NCBI RefSeq assembly: GCF_014698045.1
Contig: NZ_JACJSE010000005.1
Coordinates: 124,001 to 188,000 of the forward strand
Source: Aulosira sp. FACHB-615
Lineage (GTDB): Bacteria; Cyanobacteriota; Cyanobacteriia; Cyanobacteriales; Nostocaceae
Length of the DNA: 64,000 nt
Reading direction: 5' to 3'
Shown: positions 35,763-44,630 of the stretch, piece by piece
Layout: every line of letters starts with the position of its first letter
Position numbering within the stretch: the first letter of the stretch is position 1
The notes under the pieces: model-generated
Databases searched by the model: none
Seen by the model: only the letters and a program-made list of their open reading frames with translations
What the model was told of the DNA's origin: nothing
Position numbers and translations under genes: made by a program

Positions 35763-35870
35763 CAGGTGACAGGTGATAGAGGCTAGAGACTAGATGAATG
35801 TATTTTATTGGAGTGAAAAACGCTGTTATCCTTGTCTCCCTTGTCCTCCTTGTCCTCCTTCGCTATAAAA

Positions 35871-35900
35871 AAAGAACCCTCGAAATTTCGAGGGTTCTTT
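35871..35900. terminator. Bidirectional intrinsic terminator
   Basis: A perfect 15-bp inverted repeat, AAAGAACCCTCGAAA with its complement, is flanked by A-runs on the left and T-runs on the right. It serves the convergent hlyD-like gene (stop 35762) and mraY (stop 35927). Confidence 0.92.
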
Positions 35901-35926
35901 TTTTTAAATCAGTTTTTTAAATAAAT

Positions 35927-37033
35927 TTAGAAAGGTGCGATCGCTAAACAAATTACAGCTAACATTGCAGCTATCACATAAAATACAGCCACAACTTGTA
36001 ATTCTGACCAGCCACCCAACTCTAAATGATGATGTAAAGGAGCCATTCTTAACAAGCGTTTACCTTTGCCATCTGGGCCTTTAGTCGCTTTGTAATAAGC
36101 TACTTGCGCCATTACAGACAAGGTTTCAACAAAGAAGATCCCACTGAGGATAAATAATGCTACCAAGCTGTTGGTTAACAGCGCCACAGCAGCTAACGCA
36201 CCACCTAACGCCAGAGAACCAGTATCACCCATAAATACGCGGGCTGGGTTGCGGTTATGTGCCAAGAAACCTAAGCAACTACCACTTAAAGCCGCACAGA
36301 AAACCATCAATCCTGGGGAAGTTGGGGCGACTACAGCACCTAAAGCCAAAAGTGCGATCGCCACAGTTCCACCTGCTAAACCATCAATTCCATCAGTTAA
36401 ATTAGTTGCATTACTCTCTGCTACTAGCACAAACCCTGCCAACGGCCAAAACAGGAAACCTAAAGGTAGTGCAAAGCTCACCCAAGGCAAAGCAATATTT
36501 GTAATATTAGAAGGCTGATTAAAGATTAACCATATACAAAACAGCACTGCAAACCCAATTTGCAAAGCTAATTTCATTTTGGGAGAAATCCCCTTGTTGG
36601 ACTTACGGCGGAGAATTTGCCAGTCATCAATCCAACCAATAAAGCCATAGCTCAGGGTTAATGCGGAGACAGCAATAACTTCTGTGGCAAAATTAGACAT
36701 TATACAGGCAACGATCGCTGCTACCGGGATGAAGAATATCCCGCCCATTGTTGGTGTGCCTGCTTTTTTGAGATGGGCTTGTGGGCCATCTTCGCGGATA
36801 ATTTGTCCAGTTTTGAGTGCTTGTAGTAGAGGTACTACCACATAACCCACAGCAGCCGAAATCACCGCACACAACAATAAAGGCATCGTGAGTGATGTGT
36901 TTTGCCAAGGCAATCTATTGCCCATCAAATCACAAGTTACTGCTGCTAAACCCAGCCCAGTGGCTAAGGCAGAAGCGAGACCGATACCAGAAAAAATGTT
37001 TAATCCTTGGTTAGGAGACAATTTAGCGTCCAC
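35927..37033 (-). CDS. mraY: Phospho-N-acetylmuramoyl-pentapeptide-transferase
   Basis: MraY makes lipid I by moving phospho-MurNAc-pentapeptide to undecaprenyl phosphate. The 368-residue protein has about ten membrane helices and the conserved blocks GTPTMGGIFFIP (about 92), NATNLTDGIDGLAGG (about 209, the catalytic/Mg loop), FMGDTGSLALGG (about 268) and MAPLHHHLELGGW (about 331). The start is GTG at 37033. In cyanobacteria mraY is often outside a dcw cluster, as here. DUF3134 is 76 bp upstream on the same strand. Confidence 0.96.
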   Translation of the reverse strand: MDAKLSPNQGLNIFSGIGLASALATGLGLAAVTCDLMGNRLPWQNTSLTMPLLLCAVISAAVGYVVVPLLQALKTGQIIREDGPQAHLKKAGTPTMGGIFFIPVAAIVACIMSNFATEVIAVSALTLSYGFIGWIDDWQILRRKSNKGISPKMKLALQIGFAVLFCIWLIFNQPSNITNIALPWVSFALPLGFLFWPLAGFVLVAESNATNLTDGIDGLAGGTVAIALLALGAVVAPTSPGLMVFCAALSGSCLGFLAHNRNPARVFMGDTGSLALGGALAAVALLTNSLVALFILSGIFFVETLSVMAQVAYYKATKGPDGKGKRLLRMAPLHHHLELGGWSELQVVAVFYVIAAMLAVICLAIAPF

Positions 37034-37109
37034 AGGATGTTCCCTTCACTCCACACTACAAAATTTAATTACAGGGACGAAAGCTATCACCAAGTCCCTA
37101 GCCAGCAGG

Positions 37110-37352
37110 CTAATCTTCGTCAATAGCTATATCGTCATCATCATCATCAAGATAGTCACCAATGCCATCTTCTCCACCGAGAAAATCTGAAATTTCTTCG
37201 TTTTCTTCTTCGGAAAAATCAGGTTCATGCACATCACGCGCTATTAAACGACCATGAGATTGCAGCCAATCTAAGAGGGAGGATTCTTGTTTTAATGGAA
37301 TTACGGCTGCGCGTTGGTTGCGGGGTTCTTCACGTAAGGGAGAATTTAACAT
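37110..37352 (-). CDS. DUF3134 family small acidic protein
   Basis: The 80-residue protein begins MLNSPLREEPRNQRAAVIPL and continues with LLDWLQSHGRLIARDV, the conserved half of the cyanobacterial DUF3134 family. The C-terminal third is extremely acidic (IGDYLDDDDDDIAIDED). Function unknown. It may share a transcript with mraY. Confidence 0.8.
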   Translation of the reverse strand: MLNSPLREEPRNQRAAVIPLKQESSLLDWLQSHGRLIARDVHEPDFSEEENEEISDFLGGEDGIGDYLDDDDDDIAIDED

Positions 37353-37604
37353 ATCGACGAAGAAACAAAATGTTAATGTAACTAGACATTAAGCAGTCTA
37401 TCACTTGAAACGTAATAATTTAGTTATTTATTGATTCAAGTCTTGCCTGCTGAAATCCGTAAGTTAGCAAAAATATTTTATTTAATAGTGGTAGGACAGA
37501 TAGGAATAAATTCTTAAAACTTTTGAGAGCTTGATACATAGGGCAACAATAATTCGACTTAAGGTGGATGAATTTTACACATTTTTGATTTGGGGTAATA
37601 AACA

Positions 37605-38189
37605 ATGATGGGCAAGGCGGCTTTAATCAATGCGATCGCACCAACCAATCGTGGTTTACTGGCTACTGAGCCACAAAAACAAGCTATCTTAGCTGCGATC
37701 GCTAATTTAGAAGACTTTAACCCAACACCACGCCCATTAGAAGCAAGTAACTTGCTCAATGGCGATTGGCAATTACTTTATACCACTAGTAAGGCGCTTT
37801 TAAACCTAGATCGTTTACCTTTTTGTAAACTTGGTCAAATTTATCAGTGTATTCGGGTAGAAACTACCAGTGTTTACAACATCGCTGAAATTTACGGCTT
37901 ACCTTATCTTGAAGGATTGGTCAGCGTAGCAGCTAAATTTGAGCCAGTTTCCGGTCGTCGCGTCCAAGTAAAATTTAATCGTTCTATTGTAGGTTTGCAA
38001 CGTTTAATTGGCTACACTTCACCAGAGAATTTTATTCACCAAATTGAATCAGGTAAAAAGTTTTCGGGAATAGATGTTCCAATTAACAGCGAAAACCAAC
38101 AAGGCTGGTTAGACATCACTTATATAGATGATGATCTCCGCATTGGCAGGGGTAACGAGGGTAGCGTATTTGTTTTAACTCGAACATAA
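37605..38189 (+). CDS. PAP/fibrillin family protein
   Basis: The 194-residue protein matches plastid-lipid-associated protein/fibrillin: GDWQLLYTTSKALLNLDRLP (about residues 49-68), a central beta-barrel with VKFNRSIVGLQRLIGY, and the C-terminal GWLDITYIDDDLRIGRGNEG (about 167-186), followed by the VFVL strand that closes these lipocalin-like folds. In cyanobacteria such proteins are thylakoid-associated and linked to photoprotection and lipophilic compound binding. No signal peptide. Start is one of two adjacent ATGs (37605 or 37608). Confidence 0.87.
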   Translation: MMGKAALINAIAPTNRGLLATEPQKQAILAAIANLEDFNPTPRPLEASNLLNGDWQLLYTTSKALLNLDRLPFCKLGQIYQCIRVETTSVYNIAEIYGLPYLEGLVSVAAKFEPVSGRRVQVKFNRSIVGLQRLIGYTSPENFIHQIESGKKFSGIDVPINSENQQGWLDITYIDDDLRIGRGNEGSVFVLTRT

Positions 38190-38549
38190 AGTTTTCCTTT
38201 TGTGTGTTTTGGAGAACGAGAACGAAGTTATTTCATCATGTGCGCTTTGTCAAGGAGGGTCTGACCCCCATTCTAGATATCAGGATTTTTCTGAGAACCT
38301 AACGTCAGGAAGATATCAGGCAAAAAAGTATGAAGTGTGAAGTCTAAAGTATGAAATTTTATCCTTTAGCCTTCTACCCCTGGTTGTTGAGCGAACTTGT
38401 ACTGAGCGCAGTCGAAGTAGTCGAACCACCTGCCCCATAACAAATCAGATAAATAACTTAACAAACCCTCTAGCAGCGACCTTCAGGTTGTAGAGTGAAA
38501 TCAAATAGCCCTATATATCGGCAATTGATAACTAAAAGGGAAGATAATC
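38190..38549 (+). promoter_or_regulatory. Region upstream of psaE
   Basis: No gene is present. The left part has repeat debris (GAAGTATGAAATTTTATCC, GGTTGTTGAGCGAACTTG). The final 90 bp before psaE is AT-rich and should contain its promoter, possibly with the -10 in CCCTATATAT near 38510. A ribosome-binding AAGGGAAG lies about 10 bp before the ATG. Confidence 0.5.
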
Positions 38550-38759
38550 ATGGTTCAACGTGGTTCTAAAGTACGTATTCTCCGCCCAGAATCCTACTGG
38601 TTCCAAGATGTCGGCACCGTGGCTTCTATCGATCAAAGCGGCATTAAATACCCAGTAATCGTCCGTTTTGAGAAGGTAAACTACTCTGGTATCAACACCA
38701 ATAACTTTGCCTTAGATGAACTAATCGAAGTAGCACCTCCGGCTAAAGCTAAAAAATAA
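38550..38759 (+). CDS. psaE: Photosystem I reaction centre subunit IV
   Basis: The 69-residue protein is PsaE, the small SH3-like stromal/cytoplasmic subunit that helps dock ferredoxin to photosystem I and supports cyclic electron flow. The sequence MVQRGSKVRILRPESYWFQD, GTVASIDQSGIKYPVIVRFE and NTNNFALDEL are near-universal PsaE blocks. A short Pro/Ala/Lys tail ends the protein. It is a clear single-gene unit. Confidence 0.98.
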   Translation: MVQRGSKVRILRPESYWFQDVGTVASIDQSGIKYPVIVRFEKVNYSGINTNNFALDELIEVAPPAKAKK

Positions 38760-39040
38760 GTAGCAAAGCTCAAAGGGGATTCTTTAATGGGATGATGAAG
38801 GGAAGCTTTAAGTATGTAGAATGAAGCCTAAAGTTTCAGTTCTCTCATGCTTCCTCTCAGCCTACTCTAAGTCAGAGCAACTGCCCTGCGGGTATTTACG
38901 GTTTCTGTTCGAGACAATAGATATTTACCCCTAAGTGCGTACAGTACTTCCTCTCATCTTTCCCAACCGGAATAGGCAAGGGATTATGTCCCTGATCCTT
39001 TTCGATGATCCCTAAATAATTTGCTTACTTATCAGTTCCA

Positions 39041-39877
39041 ATGCCTGAACTGCCTGAAGTTGAAACAGTCCGCCGGGGTCTTAATCAATTGACCCTGAAT
39101 CAAAACATTACGGGTGGAGATGTGTTGCTCAATCGCACCATCGCCTACCCGTTTTCTGTTGATGAGTTTATTCAAGGAATCCAAGGTCGTGCCATCATAG
39201 CTTGGCATCGTCGGGGGAAATATCTTCTCGCTGAATTATCTCCTGGTGCTGGCTACCTTGGGGTACATCTGCGGATGACTGGTCAATTATTATGGCTACA
39301 CCGTGATGAACCACTGCACAAACACACAAGAGTCAGACTATTTTTTGGGGATCAACAGGAATTGCGCTTTGTTGACCAACGCACCTTCGGTCAAATGTGG
39401 TGGGTTCCCCCAAAAATGCCGGTCGAAAGTGTCATGACTGGTTTAGCTAAATTAGCAGCCGACCCATTTGCACCAGAATTCACCGTTGAGTATCTGGCTG
39501 CTAAACTCAAAAACCGCCGCCGTCCGATTAAAACCGCATTATTAGATCAATCTGTCGTCGCCGGATTAGGTAACATCTATGCTGATGAAGCGTTATTTAA
39601 ATGTGGCGTGTTACCAGAAACCTTGTGTACAGATTTGCAACCCCAGCAAATTGAACAGTTACGCAAAGTCATCATTGAAGTCTTAGAAACTAGTATTGCG
39701 GCTGGCGGTACAACCTTTAGTAACTTCCTCAACGTCAAGGGGATCAACGGTAACTATGGTGGTGTCGCCTGGGTTTACAATCGCACTGGGGAACCTTGCC
39801 GAGTTTGTCACAACGTGATTCAGCGAATTCGATTAGCTGGCCGTTCTAGTCATTTTTGTCCCCAGTGTCAAAGTTAG
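39041..39877 (+). CDS. mutM: Formamidopyrimidine-DNA glycosylase
   Basis: MutM/Fpg removes 8-oxoguanine and formamidopyrimidines and nicks the abasic site. The N-terminus MPELPEVETVRRGL gives the catalytic Pro1 (after Met removal) and Glu2. A conserved Lys in GKYLLAEL (about 58), LLDQSVVAGLGNIYADEALF (about 167-186) with the H2TH region, and a C-terminal zinc finger CRVC...CPQC (about 253-276) complete the enzyme. The psaE-mutM gap of about 280 bp holds a weak hairpin and no gene. Confidence 0.97.
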   Translation: MPELPEVETVRRGLNQLTLNQNITGGDVLLNRTIAYPFSVDEFIQGIQGRAIIAWHRRGKYLLAELSPGAGYLGVHLRMTGQLLWLHRDEPLHKHTRVRLFFGDQQELRFVDQRTFGQMWWVPPKMPVESVMTGLAKLAADPFAPEFTVEYLAAKLKNRRRPIKTALLDQSVVAGLGNIYADEALFKCGVLPETLCTDLQPQQIEQLRKVIIEVLETSIAAGGTTFSNFLNVKGINGNYGGVAWVYNRTGEPCRVCHNVIQRIRLAGRSSHFCPQCQS

Positions 39878-39927
39878 TTTTATCGGACTTCCGTACAAAG
39901 TTTTTCTGTGGAGATTGGTTGTAAGGT

Positions 39928-40118
39928 AGGACTTACGCAAAAAAACGGAAAAATAAGGTTTTAGTAAAGGGTGCAGGGGTATGAGGGTTTAAGGGTTTTA
40001 GATACACCCCTACGGGGAAGTCAAAATTCAAAAGTCAGAGAATTTTTGACTTTTGACTTGATGTTTTCCCTTCACCTCTCCCCAAACCCTTGATTTTTCA
40101 TCTCACTGCGTAAGTCCT
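39928..40118. repeat. MITE-like element, AGGACTTACGC family, longest copy
   Basis: Perfect termini AGGACTTACGC and GCGTAAGTCCT enclose GGTGCAGGGGTATGAGGG and its counterpart, plus an inserted TTTTGACTT heptamer hairpin near 40019-40060 (AAAAGTCAGAGAATTTTTGACTTTT-like, in parts). A fragment of another copy (CTGTGGAGATTGGTTGTAAGG) abuts it on the left at 39886-39927. So one element seems to have inserted into another. Confidence 0.75.
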
Positions 40119-40163
40119 ATTAATATAAAAATACCCGCAACCATTACTCATCGGTGAAAAGCT

Positions 40164-40910
40164 ATGTCAGACACCACTCTAGCTGCACCAGATATTCAAA
40201 TTCCGCCTACCCAAGCAGAACTTCCCTATGATGATGGTGTACCAATGGAAAGCGCCCGCCATAAAGCCCAAATGGATTTACTCATAGATGCTTTAATTCC
40301 TTGGTTGGAACAACGGGATGATGGGTTTGTGGGCGGAAATATGTTTGTTTATTACAGTCTGGCACAGGTACGAAACAAAGATTTTAAAGGGCCGGACTTT
40401 TTTGTTGTGTTGGGAGTTCCAAAGGGTGAACGTCGCAGTTGGGTAGTTTGGGAAGAAGGGAAAGCCCCAGATTTAGTAATTGAGTTACTTTCTGACAGTA
40501 CAGCCATAGCTGACAAAAATGAGAAAAAACTGATTTATCAAAATCAAATGCGTGTCCCGGAATATTTTTGGTACGACCCTTTTCACCCCGATGATTTAGC
40601 TGGTTTTTCTAACGAAAAAGGTGTTTATCAACCCATCGAAACCAACGCTCAAAACCAGTTAGTGAGTCAATTTTTAGGTTTAGCCTTGCAATTGTGGCAA
40701 GGAAATTATAAAGGTATTGATGCTATTTGGTTACGCTGGGCAAGTTTGGCTGGAGAATTATTACCCACTCCTGAAGAAAAAGAACGTCAACGAGCCGAGA
40801 AGGCAGAATCTCAGCTATTCCAAACTGCACGTAACTTACTTGAGACTGGGATGACAGTAGAACAAGTAGCTAATTTAACAGGTTTGAGTGTAGCTGAAAT
40901 AGAAAGATAA
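40164..40910 (+). CDS. Uma2 family (PD-(D/E)XK-fold) protein
   Basis: The 248-residue protein belongs to the Uma2/DUF820 family, abundant in filamentous cyanobacteria. The nuclease-like core is GPDFFVVLGV (Asp about 77), DLVIELLSDSTA with ExxSxST (about 103) and KLIYQNQMRVPEYFWYDPF with the family Y-x-W-V/Y-DP pattern. A C-terminal helical tail (QRAEKAESQLFQTARNLLE) is typical. Cellular role unknown; a nuclease is suggested from fold. The promoter region is a MITE. Confidence 0.87.
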   Translation: MSDTTLAAPDIQIPPTQAELPYDDGVPMESARHKAQMDLLIDALIPWLEQRDDGFVGGNMFVYYSLAQVRNKDFKGPDFFVVLGVPKGERRSWVVWEEGKAPDLVIELLSDSTAIADKNEKKLIYQNQMRVPEYFWYDPFHPDDLAGFSNEKGVYQPIETNAQNQLVSQFLGLALQLWQGNYKGIDAIWLRWASLAGELLPTPEEKERQRAEKAESQLFQTARNLLETGMTVEQVANLTGLSVAEIER

Positions 40911-40929
40911 AACTTTGCTTGATGAACTC

Positions 40930-40980
40930 GATGTGCAACTTATTTTTATAACCTCTTCCCGAAGTGGAAAGAGGCTATAG
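40930..40980. repeat. Truncated copy of the GATGTGCGACTT element
   Basis: GATGTGCAACTTATTTTTAT and the hairpin CCTCTTCCCGAAGTGGAAAGAGG match the left part of 12762-12889. It lies between convergent Uma2 and rtcB genes and may act as their shared transcript end. Confidence 0.55.
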
Positions 40981-40996
40981 AATTAGGCGATCGCAC

Positions 40997-42436
40997 TTAC
41001 GCTTTAAATGTCAACACCGGACTTAATCTGGCTACGACATCTACCATTTGCGCTTCTACCTGTACATCAATCACCGACTGAATTGGCTTATAAGCTGCTG
41101 GTGCTTCTTCAATTCGCCGTTCTGCACGCAAGGTAATACAGTCTACTCCGGTTAAGCCCAGTTCTGACTCAGTTTGAGATGCACCTTGGCGACTCAAATC
41201 AAATCGACTCCGAATTCTACCAGCGCCATGCGAAGCTGAATTACAAAAAGCTGCATTGCCTTTGCCCACCATCAGATAAGAGTCAGCCCCCATTGAACCG
41301 GGAATAATCACAGGTTGTCCTGAATGGGCGGGACAAGCACCTTTGCGCGTTACCCATCCTTTACCTTCAGCTAAGGTGATATTGTGGGGTAAGTCGTAAA
41401 CTAAAGGTGCTTCCACATCACCATAAACTTCTCGCAACCGCAGACGTAGCAGTTCTGCTAATAATAGGCGATTGATAAAGCCATAATTAGCAGCCGTCGC
41501 TTCAGCTTGGAGATAACTAGCAACTAATTCTGGGTGAGAATGCACTGATAAAGGAAAAATCTGGGATTCTGGATACTTCAGACCTTTCGGCCAAGTTGCT
41601 TTCGTTCGGTCTCGCCACATTCCCCCAATGTACTTACCGACATTGCGTGAACCAGAGTGAATCATAAAGGCTAATTGTCCTTCTCTGATTCCCCAAGCAT
41701 AAGCCAGGGAGCGATTTTCGATTTTTTCTACTTGTTGTACTTCAACAAAATGGTTGCCAGAACCAATCGTTGCCAGTCCTCCATCCCTTACCAGTCCAGT
41801 ATCAGGAATTAATTCTTCTGGTGCTAACTTCCAGTCACCCTCCATTGCACCACCTAAAAATATAGATTTGCTTTCCTGGGAAATCTGCTCCAAGTCTGAT
41901 TTGACAAAACTACCCGTCGGCTGATCAAACATGGCATCTAACCAACCAAGAACACCATACTGAAATAATGCTTTCATGGTGTGGGCGGTCATGGTGACAT
42001 CTCTTGTACCAAAGAAATAATCCCCCTTCATCCGTTCTACAAAGGAGTCCCGTTGAGCAAGAAATTTGTCAATGGTCAAATCGGCAACGTGTAACCGCAT
42101 TCCACAGTTAATGTCAGAACCGACAGCAGCAGGGATGACTTGACCAACAGTTTCAACTACAGAACCAATGGCAATACCCGCATCACCAGGATGAAAATCA
42201 GGTGTGGCGCAGGCACGACAAACGCATCCGCCATTGGGGTGACGCACATTTGCTAAATTAGCTAGTTGCTTCAGGGCTTTAGCTTCAATGGGAAAGCATT
42301 CTGGTAATAAGACTTCAGCTACTGGTGCATCAGGAGAATTAGTTAAACGAACAGAATAAACACCATTAAAATAATTGACATTCAAACCTTGTCGTGCTAA
42401 AGCACGCAGGAGGCGTTGAAGATTTTTGGGCTGCAT
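40997..42436 (-). CDS. rtcB: RtcB family RNA-splicing ligase-like protein
   Basis: RtcB joins 2',3'-cyclic phosphate or 3'-phosphate RNA ends to 5'-OH ends with GTP and Mn2+. The 479-residue protein shows the metal Asp/Cys in GSDINCGMRL (about 105), His in GSGNHFVEVQ (about 228), MIHSGSRNVG (about 258), PGSMGADSYLMVGKG (about 379) and CNSASHGAGR with the guanylylated His (about 401). A CVCRACATPDFHPG segment near residue 71 is an extra cysteine motif. Full-length and monocistronic. The healing enzymes (archease, RtcA) are not nearby. Confidence 0.9.
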   Translation of the reverse strand: MQPKNLQRLLRALARQGLNVNYFNGVYSVRLTNSPDAPVAEVLLPECFPIEAKALKQLANLANVRHPNGGCVCRACATPDFHPGDAGIAIGSVVETVGQVIPAAVGSDINCGMRLHVADLTIDKFLAQRDSFVERMKGDYFFGTRDVTMTAHTMKALFQYGVLGWLDAMFDQPTGSFVKSDLEQISQESKSIFLGGAMEGDWKLAPEELIPDTGLVRDGGLATIGSGNHFVEVQQVEKIENRSLAYAWGIREGQLAFMIHSGSRNVGKYIGGMWRDRTKATWPKGLKYPESQIFPLSVHSHPELVASYLQAEATAANYGFINRLLLAELLRLRLREVYGDVEAPLVYDLPHNITLAEGKGWVTRKGACPAHSGQPVIIPGSMGADSYLMVGKGNAAFCNSASHGAGRIRSRFDLSRQGASQTESELGLTGVDCITLRAERRIEEAPAAYKPIQSVIDVQVEAQMVDVVARLSPVLTFKA

Positions 42437-42677
42437 GAAAACTCCATGAGAGTCTGAAAAAGACCCTGGTTTTAAATTGATTGCAGAGACATGGGTTCAG
42501 CAGCCGCGCCTCAAGTATTTTTAGGGGTTATTTTCCCAGAACTATGGGGAAAACAACGGGATGATTGTTAATATTTTGCCTATTTATTTTGGTAACACAG
42601 ATTCTTGTGGTCTGGCAAAGGGGATATTTGAGGCGATCGCACTTTGATATGATGGTCATCGCAGCGATCGCACTCAA

Positions 42678-43091
42678 CTAAGGCACAATCAACACTGGAC
42701 AAGGAGAAAGATTAATTACTCTTGTTGTCACACTATCAGTTGCACCTTCATCCGTTAAGCCCAGTCCCCGACAGCCCATAATAATTAAATCCGCACCGAT
42801 TTCATCAGCCACATCACAAATAGTAAAAGCTGGTTTTCCCTGTCTTTCTAGAATTTCAGACTGAATACCTTGCTGTAAGAATAAAGCTTGGGCATTTTCT
42901 AGCAGTTTGGCAACTACCTCTGGCGACACCATCGGATCAGGACTTGGTGCTTGTGTCTCTGTGGCGGTTTCCTCAACCACAGATAGCAAAACCAAGCGGC
43001 TACCGTACTTCTGCACAACATTAGCCACTACATCAGCAGCTTCTCGTGCTTCCCGACTTTGATCGATTGGAAATAATACTGTCTTAAACAT
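42678..43091 (-). CDS. Universal stress protein (UspA family)
   Basis: From ATG 43091 the protein has 137 residues, standard for UspA. It begins MFKTVLFPIDQSREAREAAD and ends with the nucleotide-binding type motif MGCRGLGLTDEGATDSVTTR followed by PCPVLIVP. The frame is open to 43163, but the extra residues overlap the divergent pgk promoter and are not family-like. It probably binds ATP (G-2x-G-9x-G pattern). Confidence 0.9.
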   Translation of the reverse strand: MFKTVLFPIDQSREAREAADVVANVVQKYGSRLVLLSVVEETATETQAPSPDPMVSPEVVAKLLENAQALFLQQGIQSEILERQGKPAFTICDVADEIGADLIIMGCRGLGLTDEGATDSVTTRVINLSPCPVLIVP

Positions 43092-43165
43092 ATCTCTCCT
43101 CCGCACCCCAGACTCCGGTAAAATCTTGATGGTTATACTTTCAAAACGATAACAAAAAGGCAATC

Positions 43166-43171
43166 AGGAGG
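43166..43171 (+). promoter_or_regulatory. Ribosome binding site deciding the pgk start
   Basis: A perfect AGGAGG lies 8 bp before the GTG at 43180. The alternative TTG at 43174 is only 2 bp from it, too close for initiation, so GTG is chosen. Confidence 0.85.
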
Positions 43172-43179
43172 GTTTGGCT

Positions 43180-44382
43180 GTGTCCAAAAAAAGTTTAGCA
43201 AGTTTATCGGCGGCTGATATTTCTGGTAAACGTGCCTTAGTGCGGGTGGACTTTAATGTGCCTGTTGATGATCAAGGTAACATTACCGATGATACTCGTA
43301 TCCGCGCTGCGCTGCCAACCATCCAAGATTTAACAAACAAGGGTGCTAAGGTAATTCTGGTCAGCCATTTTGGTCGTCCCAAAGGCGTAGACGACAAACT
43401 GCGTTTAACACCAGTGGCCAAGCGTTTGTCTGAGTTGTTGGGTCAAGAAGTTGTCAAGACTGATGACTCTATCGGTGATGAAGTTGCTCAAGCAGTTGGC
43501 GCTTTGCAAAATGGGCAAGTGCTTTTACTAGAAAATGTCCGCTTTTACAAAGAAGAAGAGAAAAACGATCCAGAATTTGCGAAAAAATTAGCCGCGAATG
43601 CTGACTTTTATGTAAATGATGCTTTTGGTACTGCACACCGCGCCCATGCTTCTACTGAAGGGGTGACTCAATTCCTGAGTCCTTCTGTGGCTGGATATTT
43701 GGTGGAGAAGGAATTGCAATATCTACAAAATGCAATTGAAAATCCCCAACGTCCTTTGGCTGCAATTGTTGGTGGTTCCAAGGTATCTAGCAAAATTGGC
43801 GTAATCGAAACTCTCCTAGAGAAGTGCGACAAGCTAATCATTGGCGGTGGGATGATTTTCACCTTCTACAAAGCCCGTGGTTTGAATGTTGGCAAGTCTC
43901 TGGTAGAAGAAGACAAGCTGGAACTAGCAAAATCTTTGGAAGCAGCAGCTAAGGAAAAAGGCGTTACCTTCTTGCTACCTACAGATATTGTCTCGGCTGA
44001 TAAATTTGCTCCCGATGCCAATGCAACCACCGTCAGCATTGAGAATATCCCTGCTGATGGTATGGGCTTGGATATTGGCCCTGACTCTGTGAAAGTCTTC
44101 CAAGAAGCTTTGGCTGATTGCAAGACTGTAATTTGGAACGGGCCTATGGGTGTGTTTGAGTTTGATAAATTTGCTGTCGGTACAGAAGCGATCGCACGTA
44201 CTCTTGCAGATATCAGCAAAACAGGTACAACTACCATTATCGGTGGTGGTGACTCTGTTGCGGCTGTGGAAAAAGTAGGTTTGGCTGATCAAATGAGCCA
44301 TATCTCTACCGGTGGCGGCGCAAGCTTAGAATTACTCGAAGGCAAAGTTCTGCCCGGTATCGCGGCTTTAGATGAAGCGTAA
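43180..44382 (+). CDS. pgk: Phosphoglycerate kinase
   Basis: Pgk interconverts 1,3-bisphosphoglycerate and 3-phosphoglycerate in glycolysis and the Calvin cycle. The 400-residue protein has RVDFNVPVDDQGNITDD (about 22), the SHFGRPKG motif (about 62), LLLENVRFYKEEEKND, VGGSKVSSKIGVIE (about 193), NGPMGVFE (about 322) and GGGDSVAAVEK near the end. The start is GTG at 43180, with a strong AGGAGG site. It is divergent from the usp gene with 88 bp between start codons. Confidence 0.97.
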   Translation: MSKKSLASLSAADISGKRALVRVDFNVPVDDQGNITDDTRIRAALPTIQDLTNKGAKVILVSHFGRPKGVDDKLRLTPVAKRLSELLGQEVVKTDDSIGDEVAQAVGALQNGQVLLLENVRFYKEEEKNDPEFAKKLAANADFYVNDAFGTAHRAHASTEGVTQFLSPSVAGYLVEKELQYLQNAIENPQRPLAAIVGGSKVSSKIGVIETLLEKCDKLIIGGGMIFTFYKARGLNVGKSLVEEDKLELAKSLEAAAKEKGVTFLLPTDIVSADKFAPDANATTVSIENIPADGMGLDIGPDSVKVFQEALADCKTVIWNGPMGVFEFDKFAVGTEAIARTLADISKTGTTTIIGGGDSVAAVEKVGLADQMSHISTGGGASLELLEGKVLPGIAALDEA

Positions 44383-44385
44383 TTA

Positions 44386-44447
44386 GAAGTATGAAGTGTG
44401 AAGTGTGAAGTATGAAATTTCATACACCATACTTCATACTTCATTCT
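44386..44447. repeat. Heptamer palindrome downstream of pgk
   Basis: GAAGTATGAAGTGTGAAGTG runs into the 16-bp palindrome GTATGAAATTTCATAC (44410-44425) and then the complementary CATACTTCATACTTCA. The transcript would fold into a long hairpin right after the pgk stop, perhaps protecting the mRNA 3' end. Confidence 0.7.
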
Positions 44448-44630
44448 CACTAAATTGCTAAAAGCCTGACTATAAAAATTTCGGCGTTGCTGATTAGAGG
44501 CATGTTTTTTGTTTCGCGCAAAGGCGCAAAGGCGCGAAAAATGGATAGTTAACCTTGATAAAAAGGCTTAATCCATGCCGCATTTATGCAACGCCAAAAT
44601 TTCTTCACTTCAGACTTTAGACTTCAGACT

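Noticed and set aside
43092..43163. 24-residue N-terminal extension of the universal stress protein
   Set aside because: UspA proteins start at MFKTVLFPID; the extension overlaps the divergent pgk promoter.
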